Of a DNA stretch of 57,152 nucleotides, positions 25,518-33,297 are shown piece by piece. The notes under the pieces are model-generated. The model did not search any database and was not told where the DNA came from. It saw nothing but the letters and a program-made list of their open reading frames with translations. Source of the stretch: Desulfobacterales bacterium (lineage in GTDB: Bacteria; Desulfobacterota; Desulfobacteria; Desulfobacterales; CAFBRK01); the NCBI GenBank assembly GCA_021737185.1, contig JAIPEL010000014.1:1-57152 (forward strand). Direction: 5' to 3'. The stretch's first letter is position 1. Each line of letters begins with the position of its first letter. The position numbers and the translations under genes are program-made.

Positions 25518-28500
25518 TTAAAATGATTTTAATGTTTCTTTTGCTTGAATTAAGTAAGCTTCCGATTCACATTCTTTAAAAAGCTCAATTGAAGTATTTA
25601 TGCATTCTCGTGCTGTTTCGTTTTTATGCTTTGATTTGTGTAAAACACCTAATTCTAAATACGCTTGTGCCATAACACATTTAGATCCAATATTATTTGA
25701 AAGTTCTATCGCATTTTTAAGATGAGTTTCAGCCCTGCTATATGCAAATGGAACATTTTTCAATAAGAATCCTACATTTTTTATAACAGTGCCCAAGCTG
25801 AGTTTTTCCTCTCCCCGAGAAATCTGGGAATAAATCGTTCCAACTACATGTTCTGAATAGGCATAGAAAAATTTCCTATTATTCAAAATAATTTTTTTCT
25901 GAGCTATTTGTATAATATTCAAACCATCAGTCATTTTTCCTTTGGTAATAGAAATAATACCAAGTATGATGTGTGCTAAAGTCCCCCATACTTCACAACC
26001 AAATTTATGGCAAAGATTAGCCACTTCATTAGCAGTATCCTCGATCTCAGAAACTTTTTTTAATTGAACATTGCAATAACAAAACAACAGCTTTGAAACC
26101 ATTGAATAATAGGGATCTACTGAATGTTGCATTGCATTCTGACAAAATTGAATGGCAGACACAAATTTTCCTGCCATAAAGTCACTCCACCCCATAAAAA
26201 CATTACCCAAAACAATGCTTCTAACATTGGAATGCTTGTTACCATATTTTAAAAGATCATTCGCCAAAGAGAAAGACTTCTGTAATTCACCTTTAAAAAT
26301 GTAAGCTTGTGCCATCCCACCTAAAGATTTAAAATGTAAATAATGATCATCCTTATGCATTTCAGCTATTTGTTGGGCTTTTCGGCCATGGGAAATAGCT
26401 TCATCTAAAAGGCCAAGTTCTCCACAGGTCCAAGTAATCCATGCGCTGGCTAAACCAATTAATTTTATGTGTTCATTTTCTCTCCCAATAAACAAGGATT
26501 TTTTGAGATAATGATATGATAAATTATGTTCATCTTTTATTCTAAGTCCAAATCCAGCCCAGGCGTAGAACATTCCCTTAACTTGGCTATTTTCGATGGT
26601 TTCGGCCAATTCAATATGATTAGAATACAAACTATTGAGCTTTTTAAAATCTCCAATGAAATATAGAGTGTATGACCAGTTATTCAAAACGTTAATTATT
26701 AGTTCGTTAAATTCGTTTGAGGCATTGGACTCTTTGCTTAAAAGATTGTAAGCATCTGAAAAGCTCTCGTTTGATTCATTTAATGCATACTTTCGTAAAC
26801 TTTTTTTGCCTGCTTTTATTAGATATTCTATTCCTTTAACAACCGACTGGCCGTGCTTAAAATGATAGGCCAACGTATCATAAAGTTCAATTATTCTATC
26901 ATTGAAAAGCTTTTCCATTGCGAGTCCGACCTGTTCATGAACTAATTGGCGGTCTTTTTTCAATAGGCCATTATAAACCACATCTCGAGTCAAAGCATGC
27001 TTAAAAATATACTCAAGATCAGGTTCCTCAGACAAGGTACTGATTAAATCAAGCTTTTCCAAGCCGGGCAAGTAATCTTCTATAGGTATGTTGATATCGG
27101 TTATTTGCCTTAGAACTTTGTAAAGAAAGGTTCGGCCAATAACAGATGCTTTTTGGAGAATTAGTTTCGATTGTTTATCAAGTCGGTCAACTCTGTCTGT
27201 TAAGACACCGTTAATAGATGAAGGAATATGATGTTTATCAAAAGGATATTTTAAATTCCAGCTATTGTTTTTTTTATACAGCATTTTTGTTTCAATCAAT
27301 GAATTAACTAATTCTTCCAGGTAGAAGGGGTTACCCTCTGTCTTGCTACTGATCAGGTTTACAAAGTGGGCAGGAAGATCATTAGAACGCAACAGAGATC
27401 GGAGCATCTCTTGAACTTCTTTACTTTGCAAATCCTGGAGGCGAATTATTTGTATTTTTACATCAGGATCGAGATTAAACTTCTCTGATAATTTACCGAA
27501 CTCTGGTCGATAGGTACATACAAATAATGACGTCATCCCAAACGCGTTGATTATACTCTCTATAATGCCGATTGATGAAGGATCAGCCCAATGCAAGTCT
27601 TCAAAGCAAATTACCATCTGCTTCTGTTTGTGAATTGCTTGGAATATATAATGTATCGAAGAGTAAAGCCGGAGTTTCCAGAACTCTGGTCCTATATATT
27701 CTGCTTCTGGATACACAAGAGAAAACAATCCACCGATGTATGGCTCAAAAGTGTTTTCAGAGCCTAATAGGTAATCAAGTTTATTTTTGATCTTCAGCCG
27801 AACATGTTCCGGAGAATCAACTTCCAGGATTTGGAAAACATGAGACAGAAGGTTAATTAATGGATAGTATGGGGTATTCTGAGTATAATTATAAGTGTGC
27901 CCTTCTAACCAATTAATATCTTCTAAATTTAGCTTATTTTTAAATTCTTGAATGAGTCGGCTTTTGCCAGAACCCGCATCTCCGACAATTTCAATTATTA
28001 AACCTTGACCTTCTAATACACGTTCCACACTTTCAAGCATGGTGTTTATCTCTTTATCTCTGCCGATGAGGTCGGCTCTCATCCCTTTCATTCGGTGTAT
28101 CTTATTGGGCAAAGGTTTGACTCTCAAAAATTTGTAAATCTCAACGGGTTCTGACTTGCCTTTTATATGAACGGATTCAAGGCATTCAAATTCAAAATGA
28201 TTTTGAGTCTGCCGATATGTCTCTGGTCCTACAATTATTTCTCTCGCTTTAGCTAAGCCCTCCAGTCGTGCAGCGAGGTTAATGGGATCTCCAGTTAAAC
28301 CATGTGTACCTTTCTGGACATCAATCTTACCAGTGACGACCAAACCACTGTTTATTCCGGAATGCATCATCAATGGGCAACCAATTTTCATCTCGAACTT
28401 CTGACTGAGGTCCTCGACAGCGGAATGAATCATCATAGCTGCCCTAATAGCGCGAACAGGATCATCTTCGTGAGCCTTTGGAACCCCGAAAACAGCCATG

Positions 28501-28787
28501 ACAGAATCGCCAATGAACCGCTCAATAAATCCATCGTAGCCATAGAGAATTTCGGTAATCTTGCCAAAAATCGTAGACATAATATCCTGTATTTCTTCAG
28601 GATCAAGCCGTTCAGACATGGAAGTGTAGCCGGATAGATCGGAAAATAGAATGGTAACTTGCTTTCGCTCTCCTTCTTCCCCAGTGCTATGAGCTACGAT
28701 ATTATCTGGATAAATTATTGGAAGGCCACACTCTGTGCACAATTTGGCATTTTTAGGATTATTATGATGGCAGTTTGGACACCTCAT
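25518..28787 (-). CDS. Zinc ribbon, class III cyclase, AAA ATPase and TPR regulator
   Basis: 1089 aa. Residues 1-30 are a zinc ribbon (CPNCHHNNPKNAKLCTECG). Next is a cyclase domain with both metal-binding regions (ILFSDLSGYTSMSE; GDSVMAVFGVPKAHEDD) and NLAARL. Then an STAND/AAA ATPase (Walker A VGDAGSGKSRL; Walker B MVICFEDLHWAD), and finally a long helical region of TPR type up to the C-terminus. Such proteins couple a signalling scaffold to cAMP synthesis. The gene is visibly AT-rich (many ATT, AAA and TTT codons) against GC-rich neighbours, and it lies next to a transposase, so it was probably acquired. The start ATG 28787 has AGGA seven bases upstream; the frame extends 58 codons further back. 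Confidence 0.85.
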   Translation of the reverse strand: MRCPNCHHNNPKNAKLCTECGLPIIYPDNIVAHSTGEEGERKQVTILFSDLSGYTSMSERLDPEEIQDIMSTIFGKITEILYGYDGFIERFIGDSVMAVFGVPKAHEDDPVRAIRAAMMIHSAVEDLSQKFEMKIGCPLMMHSGINSGLVVTGKIDVQKGTHGLTGDPINLAARLEGLAKAREIIVGPETYRQTQNHFEFECLESVHIKGKSEPVEIYKFLRVKPLPNKIHRMKGMRADLIGRDKEINTMLESVERVLEGQGLIIEIVGDAGSGKSRLIQEFKNKLNLEDINWLEGHTYNYTQNTPYYPLINLLSHVFQILEVDSPEHVRLKIKNKLDYLLGSENTFEPYIGGLFSLVYPEAEYIGPEFWKLRLYSSIHYIFQAIHKQKQMVICFEDLHWADPSSIGIIESIINAFGMTSLFVCTYRPEFGKLSEKFNLDPDVKIQIIRLQDLQSKEVQEMLRSLLRSNDLPAHFVNLISSKTEGNPFYLEELVNSLIETKMLYKKNNSWNLKYPFDKHHIPSSINGVLTDRVDRLDKQSKLILQKASVIGRTFLYKVLRQITDINIPIEDYLPGLEKLDLISTLSEEPDLEYIFKHALTRDVVYNGLLKKDRQLVHEQVGLAMEKLFNDRIIELYDTLAYHFKHGQSVVKGIEYLIKAGKKSLRKYALNESNESFSDAYNLLSKESNASNEFNELIINVLNNWSYTLYFIGDFKKLNSLYSNHIELAETIENSQVKGMFYAWAGFGLRIKDEHNLSYHYLKKSLFIGRENEHIKLIGLASAWITWTCGELGLLDEAISHGRKAQQIAEMHKDDHYLHFKSLGGMAQAYIFKGELQKSFSLANDLLKYGNKHSNVRSIVLGNVFMGWSDFMAGKFVSAIQFCQNAMQHSVDPYYSMVSKLLFCYCNVQLKKVSEIEDTANEVANLCHKFGCEVWGTLAHIILGIISITKGKMTDGLNIIQIAQKKIILNNRKFFYAYSEHVVGTIYSQISRGEEKLSLGTVIKNVGFLLKNVPFAYSRAETHLKNAIELSNNIGSKCVMAQAYLELGVLHKSKHKNETARECINTSIELFKECESEAYLIQAKETLKSF

Positions 28788-28818
28788 AGCTGTATCCTGC
28801 ATTTTATTATGAATAGCA

Positions 28819-28855
28819 GCGCGTAGGTTGGGCTGAACTTGTGAAGCCCAACATT
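28819..28855. repeat. REP hairpin, copy 1 (3' side of the transposase)
   Basis: GCGTAGGTTGGGCT...AAGCCCAACATT: the GTTGGGCT and AGCCCAAC arms form a hairpin. The same REP occurs in reverse at 29404-29436 and again at 29538-29573. Confidence 0.8.
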
Positions 28856-28861
28856 CTCTAT

Positions 28862-29389
28862 CTATTCTCCGAATTCGCCCGCCTCGATTTTGAGGCCAGC
28901 TCCCCAATCGGCCATAAGCCATCCTTTTGCAATGAACCTGTGTATCGATGAATACCGCCAATCCACCGCACGCGTTACAAAGCCATGTTTTACCGGATTG
29001 AAGTGGATGTAATCCACATGTTTGCCCAAGTCCTTCTCATCCCGAATCCGGTGTTCCCAGTACCGGCGTTGCCAGATACCGCGCTCGCCCTTTTTCTTGC
29101 GACTTTTTCGGATGGGCTCTCCTTTTGGAATCTGCCGCGAAAAACCCGCCTTGATCAAAGACCACCGAATCGGGTAATCTGCATCCTTCGGCGGCAAACG
29201 CCAAATTGAATGCAAATGATCGGGCAACACCACCATCGCAACAATCGTAAAGGGATGCCGATGCCTGATGGTCCGTATCACCTGTCGCAAGACGTCAATT
29301 TTCTTTACCAGCAAATCGCTTGTTCTGTCAGCAAGGTTTACCGTGAAAAAATAGGTTCCACCTGCCGCCTTTGAACGCCGATAATGCAT
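28862..29389 (-). CDS. REP-associated tyrosine transposase (RAYT)
   Basis: 175 aa, typical of RAYT proteins. The metal-binding motif DHLHSIW (HxH) is at about residue 60, and the catalytic tyrosine is in KHVDYIHFNPVKHG near residue 135. The Y1 HUH nuclease nicks single-stranded DNA at REP hairpins. Here it is bracketed by REPs in opposite orientation, the usual BIME context, and a copy of its last 22 codons lies 200 bp away (29581-29646). It is mobilised rather than mobilising on its own in most genomes. Confidence 0.9.
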   Translation of the reverse strand: MHYRRSKAAGGTYFFTVNLADRTSDLLVKKIDVLRQVIRTIRHRHPFTIVAMVVLPDHLHSIWRLPPKDADYPIRWSLIKAGFSRQIPKGEPIRKSRKKKGERGIWQRRYWEHRIRDEKDLGKHVDYIHFNPVKHGFVTRAVDWRYSSIHRFIAKGWLMADWGAGLKIEAGEFGE

Positions 29390-29403
29390 TTGAGTAATTT
29401 CAT

Positions 29404-29436
29404 TGTTGGGCTTCGCTGGGCTCAGCCCAACCTACG
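29404..29436. repeat. REP hairpin, inverted copy 2 (5' side of the transposase)
   Basis: TGTTGGGCTTCGCTGGGCTCAGCCCAACCTACG, the reverse complement of copy 1 with a different loop. Confidence 0.8.
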
Positions 29437-29537
29437 AATAGCCTTAGATCAGCATATCCTTCAAGGGGAGCACATCGTAACACTGCTTCGCCAATCCTTT
29501 CTACTTCTCGCCGACGATTCGCGCATTATTACCATCA

Positions 29538-29573
29538 GCGCGTAGGTTGGGCTGAACTTGTGAAGCCCAACAT
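29538..29573. repeat. REP hairpin, copy 3
   Basis: CGCGTAGGTTGGGCTGAACTTGTGAAGCCCAACATT is identical in its core to copy 1, including the loop, and like copy 1 it is followed by an RAYT 3' end. Confidence 0.8.
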
Positions 29574-29580
29574 TCTCATC

Positions 29581-29646
29581 CTACTCCCCAAATTCGCCTT
29601 CCTCTTTATTGAGACCGGCTTCCCAATCGGCCGTCAACCATCCTTT
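29581..29646 (-). pseudogene. Remnant of a second RAYT gene (last ~22 codons)
   Basis: The minus frame reads KGWLTADWEAGLNKEEGEFGE then stop, against KGWLMADWGAGLKIEAGEFGE at the end of the intact RAYT. The stop codon and following REP match copy 1's arrangement. The rest of this copy is gone and is replaced by a vapC remnant. Confidence 0.8.
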
Positions 29647-29647
29647 T

Positions 29648-29823
29648 GTGGAAAAATACTCTGAGCTTCGAGTGCTTGGCAATATAGTCGAAGTCGCGGT
29701 CATTGTGAAGCAGCCGGACATCGTGCTCGATGGCAACTGCAGCAATCATACAGTCAATCGGCTTCCGATTCGTGGCGCCCCTCTTCTGAAGGGATCTGCA
29801 AAGCTCCGCTGCACGAACGAATG
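29648..29823 (-). pseudogene. vapC: Truncated VapC (PIN-domain) toxin, C-terminal part
   Basis: Minus-strand frame: FVRAAELCRSLQKRG, then RKPIDCMIAAVAIEHDV, LLHNDRDFDYIAKHS, KLRVF. These are typical C-terminal PIN-domain motifs with the conserved acidic residues (IDC, NDRDFD). The N-terminal half and start are missing; the fragment begins directly after the MazF stop codon and runs into the RAYT tail. It is not a functional gene. Confidence 0.8.
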
Positions 29824-30162
29824 TTAGCCGTCGATTATTTCATTCAATCCGTCGATAATATTGACAAGCTCCTCAGGAGAAGCACTTGCAATCTTTTTTC
29901 CGATTCTTTTCGTAGACAGGGTTCGAACCTGGCTTATCTTGGCCCAGGATCTTTTCGGAAGTTTCGTGTCTGAAAGCTCAAGCGTAAGCGGAAATCCCGC
30001 GCGCTGGGGCTGACTTGTGATCGCCACCGCAATGACAGTGCCGGACCGGTCATTGAAAATATTATGGCTCAAAATAAGAACAGGGCGGAAACCGCCCTGT
30101 TCGCTTCCAATGACAGGATTCAAATCAGCCCAATGCATATCGCCTCTCAATATTCCGGCCAT
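29824..30162 (-). CDS. mazF: MazF/PemK-type mRNA-cleaving toxin
   Basis: 112 aa. [32 protein letters not shown] is the typical MazF N-terminus (RGD...W, then G...RPV), followed by IAVAITSQ and [17 protein letters not shown], which hold the usual catalytic region. The ATG overlaps the antitoxin by 16 bases, as in coupled toxin-antitoxin pairs. The pair is in the acquired region beside the RAYT island. A hidden T-arm-like GGTTCGAACC inside it is coding sequence, not a tRNA. Confidence 0.9.
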   Translation of the reverse strand: MAGILRGDMHWADLNPVIGSEQGGFRPVLILSHNIFNDRSGTVIAVAITSQPQRAGFPLTLELSDTKLPKRSWAKISQVRTLSTKRIGKKIASASPEELVNIIDGLNEIIDG

Positions 30163-30389
30163 TGATCCATCTCCATGGCAAGCCCCTCTTCCGCCATATC
30201 TTGCTCAAAATTCGGATCGAGCTTGGCGCATTCTTGAGCCAAGCGGGTCCTCTCAAGGCGATGCAGCTTGTCCGCGACAGCCTCCTGAATCGCCTTGCTG
30301 CGGTTCGGGTACACTTTCGACTTAACCATTAAATCCAATTGTTTTAATAGCTTATCATCGATTGTAATTGCAATTTTTGAAGCAGCCAT
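30147..30389 (-). CDS. Ribbon-helix-helix antitoxin of the MazF toxin
   Basis: 80 aa from ATG 30389 with GAGGTG seven bases upstream. The N-terminus [37 protein letters not shown] is a CopG-type ribbon-helix-helix DNA-binding domain; the acidic C-terminal tail ([23 protein letters not shown]) is the region that would bind and neutralise the toxin. It overlaps mazF and faces a palindromic operator. It is not MazE-like by fold, but RHH antitoxins are common partners of MazF. Confidence 0.88.
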   Translation of the reverse strand: MAASKIAITIDDKLLKQLDLMVKSKVYPNRSKAIQEAVADKLHRLERTRLAQECAKLDPNFEQDMAEEGLAMEMDQWPEY

Positions 30390-30402
30390 TTCGATCACCT
30401 CT

Positions 30403-30423
30403 GGTATGATCATATATCATACC
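30403..30423 (-). promoter_or_regulatory. Palindromic operator of the toxin-antitoxin operon
   Basis: GGTATGAT-CATAT-ATCATACC: perfect 8-bp arms around a 5-base centre, 14 bases upstream of the antitoxin start. It is a natural target of the RHH antitoxin for autorepression. Confidence 0.7.
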
Positions 30424-30527
30424 GCTCAACGTTTCAAGCTAAGAATTTTCATTCCCCGCTGGCCAACGAGTAAGTCGGGGGGGATTAGGGGATTAGGGGA
30501 CGCCTAGGTACGCGCTGGAGCGTTTGG

Positions 30528-30953
30528 TTAGTCGCCGTTTGCATGAACTTTGCGTCTTCTTCTTGTCGGCGGAAAGTACCACCACGCTGCGGCTACAAGC
30601 AACCCGAACACGGTATACACGAGCGTGAAGACCCAGAGCGGCGCTTCGTAGTACAGTAGGCGCTGAACCCAGTGTTCGATGAAGCTGGCCGCGTACGCAG
30701 CCTCACCTGCCTGCTCGCGCAACCAGGACTCCAGAATGGTCAGTGGACAGAGTTCACCGAGCCAGGCTTGGATAACGACCACGCCAACGGCGACTAAGTG
30801 CGCAACGCGGAACAGTAGCGAATTGACCCAGCGCCAGTGTTGAACATTGCCGACGAGGACCAAGACCAATCCGCCCACCATGAACACTACAACTGCCAAG
30901 TGCGCAAAAAGCACCGCATCTGCGAGAAGACGGTACGTGTGCGGATCTTGCAT
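30528..30953 (-). CDS. DUF2784 membrane protein
   Basis: 141 aa with four predicted membrane helices (VLFAHLAVVVFMVGGLVLVLVG; VAHLVAVGVVVIQAWLG; LWVFTLVYTVFGLLVAAAWW) and the CPLTILE motif typical of this family. Positively charged C-terminus. It is a single gene with no obvious partners; 30424-30527 and 30954-31136 have no gene. Function unknown. Confidence 0.75.
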   Translation of the reverse strand: MQDPHTYRLLADAVLFAHLAVVVFMVGGLVLVLVGNVQHWRWVNSLLFRVAHLVAVGVVVIQAWLGELCPLTILESWLREQAGEAAYAASFIEHWVQRLLYYEAPLWVFTLVYTVFGLLVAAAWWYFPPTRRRRKVHANGD

Positions 30954-31136
30954 TCGCGGTGCCTAACATGTGAGTAGCATGCAAAATCGATCGTTTATAG
31001 GTATCTGATCGAACTGGCTTGGTTATTGGGTAATTCGACAAATACCGCGAGTAATATTACCATATAGACGTCTGATTTTATGGAAAACAGGCACCACAAA
31101 ATATGGCGGCCCAGGAAAGATCCGGCCAATGCATAA

Positions 31137-31742
31137 TCAGGAGGAAATCTCAACCTGAAAAAATACTTCCCGGTCAGAATCGAGCAGGTCGGAAAGCTGG
31201 GCCATAGAGGCCGGGGCGCCGTTTCGCTTTAGGGTCTTAAGGTCCTTTTCCGCAGCCTTCAGGGGGCCGGCCAGATCCCAGCCGGTGACGATCACCCCCC
31301 GGCGAAGAAAACCGGGGCCCAGTTCCCGGGCCACCATGTTGAAGAGTTTGATCGTCACGATGCCCCTGGCCGAGCCTGCCTTTTTTTGAGAATCCGCGTA
31401 GGAGATGCTCTCGCGCATGGCCGCCAGGGGTCCTCCCCGGCGCAGGGTGGCCCCCATCAGCCCGGGCATGGCGGCAGAAAGGCTCAGTACGTCTCCGTCG
31501 GCGACCTGTGCCGTCCCCACGTCGTCCACAGGCCGCCCATTCAGGAAAATCGTCTGAATCCGGCCTTCCAGATACGCTTCATCGATGCCGAGTTGCACGC
31601 ACAGCAGGTCCCGGATACTCACCCCTGTTTCGACCGACGCTTTCACCCCGCGCCCGAACAGCGTTGAGCAGGGAAAGGGCTCTTTTCCGGAAATTTTCGC
31701 CACGATTTCAGGCATGTTCGATCGGTTCTCGGTTGGATTCAT
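31137..31742 (-). CDS. Unknown protein with a beta-grasp-like segment
   Basis: 201 aa from ATG 31742 (GGAG 6-7 bases upstream). Residues ~30-90 resemble a ubiquitin-like/beta-grasp fold (VSIRDLLCVQLGID; TIFLNGRPVDDVGTAQVADGDVLSLSAAMPG) as in ThiS and MoaD, but with no C-terminal GG. The rest is alpha/beta of unknown type (TIKLFNMVARELGPGFL). It may lie in a transcript with the coiled-coil gene upstream (31905), but the repeat between the two makes this unsure. No function is proposed. Confidence 0.6.
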   Translation of the reverse strand: MNPTENRSNMPEIVAKISGKEPFPCSTLFGRGVKASVETGVSIRDLLCVQLGIDEAYLEGRIQTIFLNGRPVDDVGTAQVADGDVLSLSAAMPGLMGATLRRGGPLAAMRESISYADSQKKAGSARGIVTIKLFNMVARELGPGFLRRGVIVTGWDLAGPLKAAEKDLKTLKRNGAPASMAQLSDLLDSDREVFFQVEISS

Positions 31743-31783
31743 CGCTGCTCCATATTTCTTATGAAACTTCATCATTCATAGTT

Positions 31784-31883
31784 CGTCATTCCGGGCTTGA
31801 CAAGCCTGCCCCGGACTCCGATCCGGGGGAATCCAGTCTTTTCCTGGATCCCGGCTCTCCGCTTCGCTTCGGCCGGGATGACG
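31784..31883. repeat. CGTCATTCCGGGC...GCCGGGATGACG palindromic repeat, copy 1
   Basis: Inverted-repeat ends (CGTCATTCCGGGC at 31784-31796; GCCGGGATGACG at 31872-31883). It contains CGGACTCCGATCCGGGGGAATCCA and a CTGGATCCCGG hairpin. A second copy starts at 57058 and runs off the window. Confidence 0.75.
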
Positions 31884-31904
31884 TGGGGGGAAGTTTCTTT
31901 TTAA

Positions 31905-32957
31905 TCAATCTGGTCGCCTCACGGACAGCGGCGGCGCTTGCCTGACGGTTCCGCTCTCATCCACGACGTCTTTTCGAAAAACCCGGGCCAACACCGCCGC
32001 CCGTGTAAAGTTCTCTGCACCGAAGGAAAGGACCGCGTAGGGAATCTCGTTGCCGGGGTGCGGATCGTTTTCCCCCACCTTGATCCCCATCTGGTCCAGG
32101 CGGGGGGCGGCCAGCGTCATGTTGAGATATCGCTCCGGCGCCAGAAGGACCCTTTCCAGATGCTGGAGAAAGTCCGAGGGCTCGTCGACACGGGACCTGA
32201 CCGAGTCGAGTTCCTGGTGGACTTCATCCAGGATCCGTCTCGCCGCGCCGTTGGACCGGCGGTCTTCGAAGCCGTCCATCAGTGCCCCGATGTCCTGCTG
32301 GCGGCTCTGCTGAAGGCGCCATTTTACCGCGAGGACCTCGCTTTGCTGCTCGAGCCGCCTTTCCTCTTTTTTCAGTGCGAGCATCTCCTCCAGGGCGCAG
32401 GAAAGCAGATAATGAAATGCCCGGCCCCGAAGGTCCTGTTCCAGCTCCGGCAGGGATCCGTACACCGAAGTGAACCGATGGCGGGAAAAGTTCACCGAAG
32501 TTCGAGGCACCTCCGTCTGGATCCGCTCTCCGCTGGCGACTCTTCGAAACACTTTCTTTTCCTCGGTTTTCATCGTCAACAGGGCGTAAGCCTCCTGCTC
32601 CCGGGTCCGGGAAAAGCGGCTCAGCAGCGCGGGGCAGGTTTCCAGCGCGTTTCGAACTTCGTCCGCGGTGGCAAAATAGGCTGTAACCAGAGGATCACGG
32701 CCCCAGAGATTCGGTCTGATGTCGAAGGAGCCCGGCATTTCTTCGGTCAGCCGGCGGCAGTGTTCGAGGGCGTTTTTCACGGCCGGCATCAAACGATCCC
32801 GGTAGCCTCTGGCCATCCGGATGTTGGGTTCGGTGGCCGCGACCGCCTCTTCCACCTGTCTGCGGAGAAAACTCTCTTCCTGGCGGCGGACCGCCGCATC
32901 GCGCCGACGCTGCCCGATCCTGCGGAAGCCTTCCTTGATCCAGAGCATTGGACGCAT
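31905..32957 (-). CDS. Unknown protein, coiled-coil rich
   Basis: 350 aa. No signal peptide and no clear membrane helix. It is rich in charged residues, with heptad-like stretches (EEMLALKKEERRLEQQSEVLAVKWRLQQ; EVHQELDSVRSRVDEPSDFLQHLERV). The N-terminus is basic (GFRRIGQRRRDAAVRRQEES). The C-terminal 60 residues (MTLAAPRLDQMGIKVGENDP...IPYAVLSFGAENFTRAAVLARVFRKDVV) look like a separate small domain. I do not recognise a family. Confidence 0.6.
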   Translation of the reverse strand: MRPMLWIKEGFRRIGQRRRDAAVRRQEESFLRRQVEEAVAATEPNIRMARGYRDRLMPAVKNALEHCRRLTEEMPGSFDIRPNLWGRDPLVTAYFATADEVRNALETCPALLSRFSRTREQEAYALLTMKTEEKKVFRRVASGERIQTEVPRTSVNFSRHRFTSVYGSLPELEQDLRGRAFHYLLSCALEEMLALKKEERRLEQQSEVLAVKWRLQQSRQQDIGALMDGFEDRRSNGAARRILDEVHQELDSVRSRVDEPSDFLQHLERVLLAPERYLNMTLAAPRLDQMGIKVGENDPHPGNEIPYAVLSFGAENFTRAAVLARVFRKDVVDESGTVRQAPPLSVRRPD

Positions 32958-33173
32958 GATACCGATCCGCCCCCCGCCTGAAAGTGTCTGTGTCCCTGCC
33001 CGGGCTGTCGCCCTCTTTCGCTGTTAAAAAAGACAATGACACAGCAGGGGCGTTCGGGGCAAGTGCGAGCTTAGTAGATGCGGCGAAGGCCATCGAGAGC
33101 TTACCAAAAACCCGACAGGGTATGCTTCTTATAGCCATGGCAGCCTTAGCGGAACGAAATAATAACGACCCCG

Positions 33174-33204
33174 AAAAAAAGGGAGCACCCCGCAGGATGC
33201 TCCC
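33174..33204 (-). terminator. Rho-independent terminator of the AOR gene
   Basis: Minus strand: GGGAGCA (33204-33198) pairs with TGCTCCC (33187-33181), loop of 10, followed by T7 (33180-33174). Confidence 0.8.
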
Positions 33205-33273
33205 CTATCGTTTCTTGATTTGTCTGAAGTCGTGACTTCCGGCAGCGCCGAAGCCATTACGCGCCTAATTTTC

Positions 33274-33297
33274 ATCAAACCGCGGCAGCGGTTTGAT
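33274..33297 (-). terminator. Stop-proximal hairpin of the AOR gene
   Basis: ATCAAACCGC-GGCA-GCGGTTTGAT, 10-bp perfect stem overlapping the stop codon. The same structure at 6554-6573 differs by a compensated C-G to T-A pair. Confidence 0.55.

Noticed and set aside
29920..29960. GGTTCGAACC resembling a tRNA T-arm
   Set aside because: It is inside the mazF frame ([10 protein letters not shown]); no acceptor, D or anticodon stem surrounds it.
30476..30510. G-rich GGGGGGGATTAGGGGATTAGGGG stretch as a possible quadruplex regulator
   Set aside because: Too short and not placed at a promoter of any gene I can support.
32984..33235. 83-aa plus-strand frame with protein-like composition
   Set aside because: No ribosome site, it runs through the AOR terminator hairpin, and no family is recognisable.
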